This document shows positions 54,075 through 62,373 of a stretch of DNA of 64,000 bases, one piece after another. The notes below the pieces were generated by a model. That model had not been told where the DNA came from, ran no database searches, and worked only from the letters and a program-made list of their open reading frames with translations. The DNA is from DASSUW01 sp963730535. Its GTDB lineage: Bacteria; Actinomycetota; Thermoleophilia; Solirubrobacterales; Solirubrobacteraceae. Each line of letters opens with the position of its first letter. Within the stretch, counting starts at the first letter, position 1. The position numbers and the translations under genes were made by a program. The DNA is taken from assembly GCA_963730535.1 (NCBI GenBank), contig CAVSRU010000011.1:62001-126000 (forward strand). The letters are read 5' to 3'.

Positions 54075-55603
54075 GCCGGCGGGATCGCGTTGCGCTTGGC
54101 CGGCCACTCCCGGGCCCTGGACGCGTAGCGGGCGAAGCGCCGCACGAGCTCGTCCCGCAGGTCCTCCGGCTGCACGACCGCGTCGATCACCATCTCCGAG
54201 GCGAGCTTGAGCAGGTCGACGCCCTCGGCGTACTCCTCCATCAGCTCGGTCCGGCGCGCGGCCCGCTCGTCCTCGTCCTCGATCGCCTGGAGCTGGTTGT
54301 AGAAGACGGCGTTGACGGCCGCGCTCGGCCCCATGACCGCGATCTTGGCGGTCGGCAGCACGAGCGTCGCGTCCGGGTCGAAGGCCGGCCCCGCCATCGC
54401 GTACAGGCCGGCGCCGTACGCCTTGCGCACGATCACCGAGAGCTTCGGCACGGTCGCCTCGGAGACCGCGGAGATCATCTTCGCGCCGTGGCGGATGATG
54501 CCCTGGCGCTCCACCTGCGTGCCGATCATGAAGCCGGGGACGTCGGCCAGGAAGAGCAGCGGGATGCCGAACGCGTTGCACGTCCAGATGAACCGGGCGG
54601 CCTTGTCGGCCGAGTCCACGAACAGCACGCCGCCCTTGAACTTCGGCTGGTTGGCGACGATCCCGACCACGCGGCCGTCGAGCCGCGCGTAGCCGACGAT
54701 GACCTCCTTGGCCCAGCGCTTGTGGACCTCGAGGAACGAGTCCTCGTCGACGACCGCGTCGATCAGCTCGTGCATGTTCCACGGCTTGTTCTCGTCGGCC
54801 GGGATCAGCTCGCGGATCGGCGTCGCGCCGGCCGGCGGGGGCGCGGGCGGCGCCGCCGGGGGCTCCTCCTCCCACGAGCCGGGGAAGTACGACAGGTAGC
54901 GCTTGGCGAGGTCGATCCCCTCCTCGTCGCTCTTGACCAGGAAGTGCCCGCAGCCCGAGACGCCGGTGTGCATCTTGGCCCCGCCCATCTCCTCGAGCGA
55001 GACCGACTCGCCGATCACCATCTCGGCCATGCGCGGCGAGCCGAGGTACATCGAGGCGTTGCCGTCGCGCATGATCACGACGTCGCAGAAGGCGGGGATG
55101 TACGCGCCGCCGGCCGCGCTCGGGCCGAACAGGACGCAGACCTGAGGAACGGCGCCGGAGAGGCGCACCTCGTTGAAGAAGATCCGGCCGGCGTGGCGGC
55201 GGCCCGGGAACATCTGCACCTGGTCGGTGATGCGGGCGCCCGCCGAGTCGACGAGGTAGATCATCGGCACCCGGTGCGCGAGCGCGGCCTCCTGGATGCG
55301 GAGGATCTTCTCCACCGTCTTGGGTCCCCACGACCCGGCCTTGACGGTGGGATCGTTGGCCATCAGCGCGACGGTGCGGCCGCCGATCGCGCCCAGCCCG
55401 GTGACCACGCCGTCGGCGCCGAGGCCCTCGGCCTCCCAGTTGGCGAGCAGCGCGTCCTCGGTGAACGAGCCCTCGTCGAGCAGCCGGGCGACGCGCTCGC
55501 GCACCGGCAGCTTGCCCTGCTGCGCGGACTTCTCGCGGTGGCGCTCCGGCCCGCCCGCGTAGGCGCGGTCGAAGGCGTCGGTGACGTGCTGGGCGTCGGT
55601 CAT
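54071..55603 (-). CDS. Acyl-CoA carboxylase carboxyltransferase (beta) subunit
   Basis: 510-residue biotin-dependent carboxylase component that transfers CO2 from carboxybiotin to acyl-CoA (acetyl-, propionyl- or methylcrotonyl-type). Crotonase-fold halves: YLVDSAGARITDQVQMFPGRRHAGRIFFN, VLFGPSAAGGAYIPAF with an oxyanion Gly-Gly, and FLADVPGFMIGTQVERQGIIRHGAKM. A Pro/Ala-rich linker (about residues 249-262) joins them. No biotin carboxylase alpha subunit is in the window. With the PECR-like SDR, enoyl-CoA hydratase and HMG-CoA lyase it may serve branched-chain or leucine degradation. Confidence 0.92.
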   Translation of the reverse strand: MTDAQHVTDAFDRAYAGGPERHREKSAQQGKLPVRERVARLLDEGSFTEDALLANWEAEGLGADGVVTGLGAIGGRTVALMANDPTVKAGSWGPKTVEKILRIQEAALAHRVPMIYLVDSAGARITDQVQMFPGRRHAGRIFFNEVRLSGAVPQVCVLFGPSAAGGAYIPAFCDVVIMRDGNASMYLGSPRMAEMVIGESVSLEEMGGAKMHTGVSGCGHFLVKSDEEGIDLAKRYLSYFPGSWEEEPPAAPPAPPPAGATPIRELIPADENKPWNMHELIDAVVDEDSFLEVHKRWAKEVIVGYARLDGRVVGIVANQPKFKGGVLFVDSADKAARFIWTCNAFGIPLLFLADVPGFMIGTQVERQGIIRHGAKMISAVSEATVPKLSVIVRKAYGAGLYAMAGPAFDPDATLVLPTAKIAVMGPSAAVNAVFYNQLQAIEDEDERAARRTELMEEYAEGVDLLKLASEMVIDAVVQPEDLRDELVRRFARYASRAREWPAKRNAIPPA

Positions 55604-55615
55604 GGGCGGCTCACG

Positions 55616-56599
55616 CTATCGCGGCGGGGCGTCGTCGACGCGCACCTGGAGCACGACCTCCTCGTCCTCGGTCCTCGAGGCGAGCGGGGCGTCGCCGGCG
55701 CGATATGCCCTCGGCTCGGGCGGGAGCGGCTTGCGCGGGCGCAGCCCGGCGGCCATCGCCCCGGCGCCGACGAGGATGAGCAGCAGCGGCCACCAGCGCA
55801 GCGTGCTCTCGCTGTCGACGAGGCCGACGATGAGGACGAACGCGGCGAGGTTGGCGAAGCCGAGCCACGCCGGCCCGGGCGAGCGGTCGATCGCCCCGTA
55901 GGCGACGAGGCCGAAGCCGGCGCCGGCCAGCACGAGCTCCCAGAACCCGGGCAGCCCGCCGCTCCCGAAGAGTCCGAGGAACCCGATCGCGTCGAGCAGC
56001 GTCTGGATCCCGATCGCGAGGATCGCGAGCCCGGCGGCGTCCACGAGCAGCTCCGCGTGGCGCGGGCTGCGGGCACGCAGCGCGAGCGACGCGAGCACGA
56101 GGCCGGCAGCGCCGAGCCCGAGCAGCCAGCGGAACACGCCGAAGCCGTCGGGGTCGAACGCCCACTCCCAGGCCGCGAGGAGCGCGGTCATGCCGGCGAC
56201 CGCGGCGATCAGCCCGCAGACCGCCGACCGGGTGCGGACGGCCACGACGGCCGCGGCGGCCGCCTCGGCGAGCGCGGTCAGCGTGATCGTGGCGACGGGC
56301 AACCCCCCGGAGCTGTCGCCGAAAGCGTCCGCGAGGCGCAGCAGGGCCAGGTAGAGCAGCGCCAGCCCGCTGACCAGCAGCACCGACTGGTACGCGGGCG
56401 GGGCGCCGTCCTCGTTCGGAGCGTGGAGACCCAGCGCGAGGACGATCGCGGCGGCGGCGGCCAGCGCGAAGAGGTGGTAGCCCGGGGTGAGCGCGTCCTC
56501 GATGCGCAGCTCGGCGAGCGCGAGCCCGGTGGTGAGGGCGACCGCTCCCGCGGCGATCAGTGGGCCGCGGTGCGGCGGCGGGCGCAGCAGCTCCAGCAC
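55616..56599 (-). CDS. Polytopic hypothetical membrane protein
   Basis: About 327 residues, nine to eleven hydrophobic segments (GPLIAAGAVALTTGLALAEL, LFALAAAAAIVLALGL, LVLASLALRA, LLLILVGAGAMAAGL) and a short polar C-terminus. No transporter signature recognised. GTG 56599 is chosen over the frame opening at 56809: it lies 13 nt after the TAG stop of the Rieske gene, which doubles as a -10. Likely co-transcribed with that gene too. Confidence 0.7.
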   Translation of the reverse strand: MLELLRPPPHRGPLIAAGAVALTTGLALAELRIEDALTPGYHLFALAAAAAIVLALGLHAPNEDGAPPAYQSVLLVSGLALLYLALLRLADAFGDSSGGLPVATITLTALAEAAAAAVVAVRTRSAVCGLIAAVAGMTALLAAWEWAFDPDGFGVFRWLLGLGAAGLVLASLALRARSPRHAELLVDAAGLAILAIGIQTLLDAIGFLGLFGSGGLPGFWELVLAGAGFGLVAYGAIDRSPGPAWLGFANLAAFVLIVGLVDSESTLRWWPLLLILVGAGAMAAGLRPRKPLPPEPRAYRAGDAPLASRTEDEEVVLQVRVDDAPPR

Positions 56600-56609
56600 C
56601 CGCCTGAGC

Positions 56610-57494
56610 CTACCGCCGGCGGACCTCGACGCGGTCGTCACGCACGCGGACGTCCCAGGCCGGCTGCGGGTAGGCGGCGGGGCCGTGGACAAGCGCGCCG
56701 TCGCGCAGGTCGAACACGCTGGCGTGCCACGGGCACGTGATCGTGCCGTCGCCGAGCTCGCCCTCGTGCAGCGGGCCGCCGCGGTGCGAGCAGTGGTCCG
56801 AGAGCGCATACAGCTCCCCGCCGTGCCGCGCCACCATCACGGCCGTGCCGTCGGCCATCACGCAGCGCCTGTCCCCCTCGGCGAGGTCGCCGCTGCCGAG
56901 CACCGGCGTCCAGTCCTCCGGCGCATGCTCGAACGCCGTCTGGTCCACGCCGATGCCTTCGGCGAAGGAGAGATGCCCGCCGAGGTAGCCGGCCCCCGCC
57001 ATCACGCCGCTCCCGGCCAGCGCGAGCAGGCGGCCACCGCCGTTGCGGCGGCGCACCCACGAGGCGGCGAACAGCGTCGCGCCGGTCGCGTTGGCGGCGG
57101 CGTGGACGATCCCGATGCGCCGCACGGTGTCATCCCCCACCTCGCTGTCGGCCCAGTCCGAATAGCCGGTCGCCACGGTCGTTGGGGTGCTCAGGAGGCC
57201 GATCCCGATCAGCCGCCGGGCCGCAGGCCGTGCGTCGGCGCCGCCGAGCCAGTCGAGCATCACCGCGCTGGTGAAGCTCCCGATCGTCACGTCGGTGAGC
57301 ATCGGATGCAGCGCATGGCCGAGCCAGCTCCCGCTCAGCGCCTCCTTCACCGGCCCGGGCTTGATGACCTTGCGGACCTGCGCCGCGATCGCCTTCGCGG
57401 GCGCGTCGAGGGCGTCGAGCGACGCGAGCTTGCGCACGAGCGCGCGGTTTCCAGGCGGTAGGAGGCGTTCAGGCATGTCCTGCTCCATACCCAC
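56610..57494 (-). CDS. DUF2231 membrane domain fused to a Rieske [2Fe-2S] domain
   Basis: 294 residues. N-terminal half: DUF2231-like membrane part (WLGHALHPMLTDVTIGSFTSAVMLDWLGG) with four helices. C-terminal half from ~residue 195: Rieske domain with ligands CSHRGGPLHEG and CPWHASVFDL (C-x-H-x15-20-C-x2-H). Probably a membrane-bound electron carrier; partner unknown. Start uncertain among GTG 57494, ATG 57488 and ATG 57476. Divergent from the enoyl-CoA hydratase. Confidence 0.88.
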   Translation of the reverse strand: MGMEQDMPERLLPPGNRALVRKLASLDALDAPAKAIAAQVRKVIKPGPVKEALSGSWLGHALHPMLTDVTIGSFTSAVMLDWLGGADARPAARRLIGIGLLSTPTTVATGYSDWADSEVGDDTVRRIGIVHAAANATGATLFAASWVRRRNGGGRLLALAGSGVMAGAGYLGGHLSFAEGIGVDQTAFEHAPEDWTPVLGSGDLAEGDRRCVMADGTAVMVARHGGELYALSDHCSHRGGPLHEGELGDGTITCPWHASVFDLRDGALVHGPAAYPQPAWDVRVRDDRVEVRRR

Positions 57495-57508
57495 GTAGGG
57501 TGCCTCGC

Positions 57509-58288
57509 ATGACCCTTGTGCTCACCGAAGACCACGGCGCGGTGCGCCACGTCGTCCTGAACCGGCCCGAGAAGCGCAACGCGTTCGACGGCGCGCTGGT
57601 GGACGCCACGGGCGCCGCGCTGCGGGCGGCGGCCGACGATCCGGCGGTGCGCTGCGTCGTCGTTCGCGGCGCAGGGCCGATGTTCTCCTCAGGCATGGAC
57701 CTCGGCTCGCTGGCCGCCCTGGCGGGCGCGCCCGAGCACCTGCGGGCGTTCCGCTCCCGCTGTCTCGAGGCGTGGAACCTCGCCGAGGAGATGACCAAGC
57801 CGACGATCTGCCAGATCCACGGCGCGTGCATCGGCGGAGCGATGGAGCTCGCGCTCGCGTGCGACCTCCGGGTCGTCGCGGCCGATGCCGTGATCGGGTT
57901 GCCGGAGACCCGGGTCGGCCTGATCCCGGACGTCGGCGGCTGCTCGCGCCTGCCCGCCGTCGTCGGCCTCGGCCGCGCCAAGGAGCTGATCATGACCGGC
58001 AAGCTGATCGGCGGCGAGGAGGCCGAGCGCATCGGCCTCGCCAACCGGATCGCGCCGGCCGACGAGCTCGACGAGGCGACGGGCGCGCTGGTCGACGAGC
58101 TGCTCGCCTGCGCGCCCGTCGCCGTAGGGCTGGCGAAGCGGGTGATGGATGCCTCGGCGCGCCCGGCGCTGTCCACCACGCTGGAGCTCGAGGTCGCGAT
58201 GCAGGAGCGCTGCGCGGCGACGGCCGACTTCGCCGAGGGCGCCGCCGCGTTCCGCGAGAAACGCCAACCGGCCTTCAGCGGGCGGTAG
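57509..58288 (+). CDS. Enoyl-CoA hydratase/isomerase family protein
   Basis: 259-residue crotonase-fold enzyme. NRPEKRNAFDGALV, oxyanion loop FSSGMDLGSLA, IHGACIGGAMELALACDLRV and GLPETRVGLIPDVGGCSRL (the first catalytic Glu position is occupied; the second site reads Asp-Val-Gly-Gly). Acts in fatty acid or aromatic acid beta-oxidation. ATG 57509 is 13 nt after TAGGGT; the frame opens at 57500. 34 bp before the amidohydrolase operon. Confidence 0.9.
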   Translation: MTLVLTEDHGAVRHVVLNRPEKRNAFDGALVDATGAALRAAADDPAVRCVVVRGAGPMFSSGMDLGSLAALAGAPEHLRAFRSRCLEAWNLAEEMTKPTICQIHGACIGGAMELALACDLRVVAADAVIGLPETRVGLIPDVGGCSRLPAVVGLGRAKELIMTGKLIGGEEAERIGLANRIAPADELDEATGALVDELLACAPVAVGLAKRVMDASARPALSTTLELEVAMQERCAATADFAEGAAAFREKRQPAFSGR

Positions 58289-58322
58289 TGTCGGTCTGTT
58301 CGCCTATTCCGAGGGGGAGCCG

Positions 58323-59375
58323 ATGTACGAGAAGGACGGCGAGAAGTACTTCGTTCTCGACACCCACCTGCACTTCTGGGACGCGAGCCCGGGCAACTGG
58401 GTGCCGGGCGCCGAGCAGTACGCGAAGGGCTGGATCGAGTGCTTCCACGCGTACATGGGGCTCGGGCCGCCCGAGACCCACTGGTCGCTCGAGAAGTTCC
58501 AGAAGTACACGGAGGAGGACTTCGAGAAGGACGTCTTCCGCGAGGGCCACGTCGACATGGCGATCTTCCAGCCCACGTACCTCAAGGAGTGGTACACGCG
58601 GGGCTTCAACACCGCCGAGCAGGACGCTCCGCTGCTGGATCGCTTCCCGGGGAAGCTGATCCTCAACGGCCGCTGGGACCCGCGCGAGGGTGAGGCCGGG
58701 CTGCGGGCGCTCGAGGAGGACCATGCCAAGTACGGCATCCAGGGCGTCAAGCTCTACACGGCCGAGTGGTACAAGGGCTCGCGCGGCTGGAGGCTGACCG
58801 ACCCGGAGGCGGTGCCGTTCCTCGAGAAGTGCCAGGCGCTGGGGATCACGAACATCCACGTCCACAAGGGTCCGACGATCTGGCCGCTGGACAAGGACGC
58901 GTTCGACGTCTCCGACGTCGACCACGTGGCGACCGACTTCCCCGAGCTGAACTTCATCGTCGAGCACGTGGGGCTGCCGCGGATCGAGGACTTCTGCTTC
59001 ATGGCGACGCAGGAGCCGAACGTCTACGCGGGGCTCGCCGTCGCCGTCGGCGCGCTCATGCATGCCCGGCCGCGGTTCTTCGCCAAGGTCATGGGCGAGC
59101 TGCTGTTCTGGGTCGGCGAAGACAAGATGATGTTCGGCTCCGACTACGCGATCTGGGAGCCGAAATGGCAGGTGGAAGGCCTGGTCGACTGGGACTACCC
59201 GGACGACGACTACTCCGACTACCCGCGCTGGACGACGGCGGCCAAGAAGAAGATCCTCGGCCTCAACGCGGCCAAGCTCTACGGCGTCGAGGTGCCGGAG
59301 GAGTTCCGCCTGCCCGAGGAGGCGGGCACGCCGGGCGCCCAGGCCGACGCGCAGCTGGTCGAAGGGCCCGCGTGA
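58323..59375 (+). CDS. Amidohydrolase (COG2159 type) of a propane-monooxygenase-associated family
   Basis: 350 residues. Metal-site start DTHLHFWDASPGNWV, then GPPETHWSLEKFQKY, GVKLYTAEWYKGSRGW, NIHVHKGPTIWPLDKD, FIVEHVGLPRIEDFCF and MMFGSDYAIWEPKWQ. This closely recalls the amidohydrolase located between mimD/prmD and the alcohol dehydrogenase in mycobacterial and rhodococcal propane monooxygenase operons (e.g. MSMEG_1975, from memory). Its reaction is unknown. Shine-Dalgarno GGGAG before ATG 58323. GTGA overlap with the next gene. Confidence 0.85.
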   Translation: MYEKDGEKYFVLDTHLHFWDASPGNWVPGAEQYAKGWIECFHAYMGLGPPETHWSLEKFQKYTEEDFEKDVFREGHVDMAIFQPTYLKEWYTRGFNTAEQDAPLLDRFPGKLILNGRWDPREGEAGLRALEEDHAKYGIQGVKLYTAEWYKGSRGWRLTDPEAVPFLEKCQALGITNIHVHKGPTIWPLDKDAFDVSDVDHVATDFPELNFIVEHVGLPRIEDFCFMATQEPNVYAGLAVAVGALMHARPRFFAKVMGELLFWVGEDKMMFGSDYAIWEPKWQVEGLVDWDYPDDDYSDYPRWTTAAKKKILGLNAAKLYGVEVPEEFRLPEEAGTPGAQADAQLVEGPA

Positions 59376-60058
59376 GCCTGCAGGCCGACGTCCTTGCGGC
59401 GCTGGGCACGGTCTACGACCCTGAGCTCGACGAGCCGATCACCACGCTCGGCTTCGTCGGCTCCTGCGTCGTGACCCCAGGCGGCGACGTGTCGGTGCGT
59501 CTGCGGCTGCCGACGCCGCAGTGCGCACCGAACTTCGCGTTCCTGATGGCCGCCGACGCGCGCGCCGCGGTGTGCGCGCTGCCGGAGGTCCGCGAGGTGA
59601 CGGTGGTGCTCGAGGACCACTACACGGGCGAGGAGATCAACGCCGCGGTCGGGCGTGACACCGGGTTCGGCGCGGCGTTCCCCGGGGAGACGACGGGGGA
59701 TCTCGCAGCCCTCCGGGAGCTGTTTCGGCGCAAGGCGCTGCTCGCCCGCCAGGCGCGCCTGTGCCAAGCGCTGCTGGCCGGCGGGGCGAGCCCCGAGGCC
59801 GTCGTCGCCCTGCGGGTCGCGGACCTGCCCGACTCCCCAGAGGCGGTGCGCGGCCTGGAGCTGCGCGCTGCGCTGGGCCTCCCGCACGGCCCACAGGCGC
59901 CGGCCCTGGTCTCCGGCGACGGGGGGCCGCTCAGCGCCGACGAGCTGCCGACGTGGCTCCGGCGCGCCCGGCTCGTCAGCCTGAGCCTCGAGACGAACGG
60001 CGGCACCTGCCGCGACCTGCTGAGGACCCGCTATCGGGAGGAGGAGGTGGCTGCATGA
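59372..60058 (+). CDS. DUF59/MIP18 metal-sulfur assembly-type protein with C-terminal extension
   Basis: 228 residues. DUF59 domain: LGTVYDPELDEPITTLGFVGS and RLPTPQCAPNFAFLMAADA with the conserved Cys (PTPQC). The second half (~110-228) is helical, rich in Ala/Arg/Leu and includes TNGGTCRDLL; unrecognised. Family members mature iron-sulfur or non-heme iron enzymes. GTG 59372 and the following ATGA overlap place it in one operon with the amidohydrolase and alcohol dehydrogenase, as in propane monooxygenase clusters. Confidence 0.85.
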   Translation: MSLQADVLAALGTVYDPELDEPITTLGFVGSCVVTPGGDVSVRLRLPTPQCAPNFAFLMAADARAAVCALPEVREVTVVLEDHYTGEEINAAVGRDTGFGAAFPGETTGDLAALRELFRRKALLARQARLCQALLAGGASPEAVVALRVADLPDSPEAVRGLELRAALGLPHGPQAPALVSGDGGPLSADELPTWLRRARLVSLSLETNGGTCRDLLRTRYREEEVAA

Positions 60059-61095
60059 GAGCGGCGCGCCTGCACGCCTATCACGAGGCACTGAAGCTCG
60101 ACGAGGTCGACGAGCCGCGCGCCACGGGGCCGCTCGACGTCGTCGTGCGGATCGGGGCGGCCGGGCTGTGCCGCACCGACCTGCACATCCAGGAGGGGCA
60201 GTGGGCGGAGAAGTCCGGCGTCCAGCTCCCGTACACGCCCGGCCACGAGAACGCCGGTTGGGTCCACGAGGTGGGATCCGCGGTCACCAACGTCGAGGTC
60301 GGCGACACGGTCATCGTGCATCCGTTCATCTCGTGCGGGCTGTGCCCGCCGTGCCGGCGCGGCGACGACATGCACTGCCTCAGCGGGTCGTTCCCGGGAA
60401 TCAACCGCGACGGTGGCTTCGCCGACTTCCTGTTCACGAGCGCGCGCTCGGTCGTCAAGCTCGACCCGTCGCTGCACCCGCGCGACATCGCCGCGCTCGC
60501 CGATGCCGGACTCACCGCCATCCACGCGGTCAAGAAGGCGATCCCCGTGCTCGGACCGGGCACGCGGGCGGTGGTGATCGGCGCGGGCGGGCTCGGGCAC
60601 ATCGGCATCCAGTGCCTGAAGGCGATGACCCCGGCGGAGGTGATCGTCGTCGACCCGTCCGAGAAGGCGCTTGCGCTGGCCGGCGAGGTGGGCGCCGACC
60701 GCACGATCAAGGTCGACGGCTCGAAGCACGTGGACGCCGTGAAGGAGCTGACCGACGGGCTGGGGGCCGAGGCGATCATCGACTTCGTGGGCGAGAAGGG
60801 CGCCATCGAGGACGGGATCGCGATGGTCCAGGACGGCGGCTTCTACTACGTGATCGGCTACGGCGAGAACATCGACATCCCCACGATCGACGTCATCTCG
60901 CGCGAGATCTCGTTCATCGGCAACCTGGTCGGGACCTACGTCGACCTCCAGGAGCTGATGACGCTGACCGCCCAGGGCCAGGTCACGCTCCACACGACGA
61001 CCTACCCGCTCGACGCGATCAACGACGCGATGGCCGACCTCGACAACGGGCGGCTGCAAGGGCGCGGCATCCTTGTCCCCGCCGGAGCGAACTGA
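60055..61095 (+). CDS. Zinc-dependent NAD-linked alcohol dehydrogenase
   Basis: 346-residue MDR enzyme. Catalytic zinc: Cys in AAGLCRTDLHIQEG and PGHENAGWV; structural zinc cluster CGLCPPCRRGDDMHC; Rossmann VIGAGGLGHIGIQCLKA; DFVGEKGAIEDGIAM. Corresponds by context to the alcohol dehydrogenase that oxidises propanol-type products downstream of propane monooxygenase. ATGA overlap with the DUF59 gene. A 238-bp inverted repeat follows 39 bp after the stop. Confidence 0.92.
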   Translation: MRAARLHAYHEALKLDEVDEPRATGPLDVVVRIGAAGLCRTDLHIQEGQWAEKSGVQLPYTPGHENAGWVHEVGSAVTNVEVGDTVIVHPFISCGLCPPCRRGDDMHCLSGSFPGINRDGGFADFLFTSARSVVKLDPSLHPRDIAALADAGLTAIHAVKKAIPVLGPGTRAVVIGAGGLGHIGIQCLKAMTPAEVIVVDPSEKALALAGEVGADRTIKVDGSKHVDAVKELTDGLGAEAIIDFVGEKGAIEDGIAMVQDGGFYYVIGYGENIDIPTIDVISREISFIGNLVGTYVDLQELMTLTAQGQVTLHTTTYPLDAINDAMADLDNGRLQGRGILVPAGAN

Positions 61096-61134
61096 CGCAA
61101 GCGGCCCTCGCAGATGACCGTCGGCGGCTCAAGC

Positions 61135-61372
61135 AACGTCAACTGCGGCTGGGTAGGGAGGCTGGGTGCCGGCCGGTCCGCGGGGACTGTCAAGGCGGGG
61201 TTACGTGTCTTTCGGCGACGGTTGGCTCGCCCAAATCCACCTTTGTGCTCCAGACGAGCATAAAAGTGGATTTCGATGAGCTCCGCCTCGCCGATTGACA
61301 CGTAATCCCGCCTTGAAGGGGCGGGCGCCGCGGCTGGCTCCCTCGACCTCCCTACCCAGCGCCGTTGACGTT
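61135..61372. repeat. 238-bp imperfect palindrome (MITE-like or giant hairpin)
   Basis: Two ~118-nt arms in inverted orientation. Matching blocks from outside inwards: AACGTCAAC, CTGGGTAGGGAGG, CAAGGCGGGRTTACGTGTC, TCGGCG and AAATCCACYTTTRTGCTC; the centre is about base 61253. The segments between blocks differ but have nearly equal length. The core is notably AT-richer than the surroundings. No ORF inside. It fills the ADH-murB gap and could end both convergent transcripts. Confidence 0.75.
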
Positions 61373-61380
61373 CGCCGGGC

Positions 61381-62373
61381 TCACCACGAGTGCCCGACGA
61401 GGACCGGCTCGGGGTGCAGTGACACCCCGAAGCGGTCGTCGACCGCCGCGGCGATCTCGTGGGCGAGCGCCATCAGCTCGGCCGTGGTGGCGCCGCCGCG
61501 GTTGACGAGCGCGAGCGTGTGCTTGGTCGAGATCCCGACCCGGCCGTTCCCGTGGCCGCGGTGGAAGCCGGCGTGCTCGATCAACCACGCCGCCGACGTC
61601 TTCACGCGACCGTCCGCCTCGGGCCAGGTCGGCGCCCCCTCAGGCGCGCGATCGAGGATCGGGTTGGTGAAGAACGACCCGGCGCTGACCGAGTCCGGGT
61701 CCGCGGGGTCGATCACCATGCCCTTACCGCGCCGGAGCCCGAGCACCGCCTCGCGGACGGCGGTCAGCGGTGCGGTGCCGCCGACCGGCACGCCCAGCGT
61801 GCGGGCGAGCTCGGCGTAGCGGAGCGGGCCCGAGCGGTCGTCCTGACGGAGCCGGAAGGAGACCGAGAGGACGACGTGGCGGTCGTGGTAGCGGAACACG
61901 CTCGTGCGGTACCCGAACCCGCACTCGGCGGCCGGCATGTCGACCACGTTGTCGGCCTCGCGGTCGTACACGCGCACCGACTCGATCGTCTCGGCGACCT
62001 CCTGCCCGTACGCGCCGACGTTCTGGATCGGCGTGGCCCCGACCGAGCCGGGGATGCCGGACAGGCACTCGAAGCCCTGGAGGCCCTCCGCGACCGTCAG
62101 CGCCACGAGGTCGTCCCACGACTCGCCGGCGGCGACGACGAGCCGGGTGGCGCCGCCCGCGGCAGCGGCACGCTCCACACCGCGCGTCGCGACGCGAACG
62201 ACGGTCCCCGGCACGCCCTCGTCGGCCACGACCACGTTCGAGCCGCCGGCGAGGACGAGCGCGACCGGGTCGGAGCCGCGGACGGCGGCGATGACCTCGT
62301 CGTCGGTGCGCGCTTCCACGAGCCGCCCGGCGGGACCGCCGAGCCGCAGCGTGGTCAGCTCGGCGAGTTCCAC
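61381..62373 (-). CDS. murB: UDP-N-acetylenolpyruvoylglucosamine reductase
   Basis: 330 residues; FAD enzyme reducing UDP-GlcNAc-enolpyruvate to UDP-MurNAc in peptidoglycan synthesis. TTLRLGGPAGRLVEA, LAGGSNVVVADEG, LSGIPGSVGATPIQNVGAYGQEV (FAD site), the catalytic Ser in SAGSFFTNPI, and C-terminal HTLALVNRGGATTAEL: a type I MurB. GTG 62373 overlaps the HMG-CoA lyase end by 19 bp. Standing outside the mur/dcw cluster is usual in actinobacteria. Confidence 0.93.
   Translation of the reverse strand: MELAELTTLRLGGPAGRLVEARTDDEVIAAVRGSDPVALVLAGGSNVVVADEGVPGTVVRVATRGVERAAAAGGATRLVVAAGESWDDLVALTVAEGLQGFECLSGIPGSVGATPIQNVGAYGQEVAETIESVRVYDREADNVVDMPAAECGFGYRTSVFRYHDRHVVLSVSFRLRQDDRSGPLRYAELARTLGVPVGGTAPLTAVREAVLGLRRGKGMVIDPADPDSVSAGSFFTNPILDRAPEGAPTWPEADGRVKTSAAWLIEHAGFHRGHGNGRVGISTKHTLALVNRGGATTAELMALAHEIAAAVDDRFGVSLHPEPVLVGHSW

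Noticed and set aside
61002..61588. Short ORFs inside and beside the palindrome
   Set aside because: They cross the inverted repeat and overlap ADH or murB in other frames; no start context or domain.
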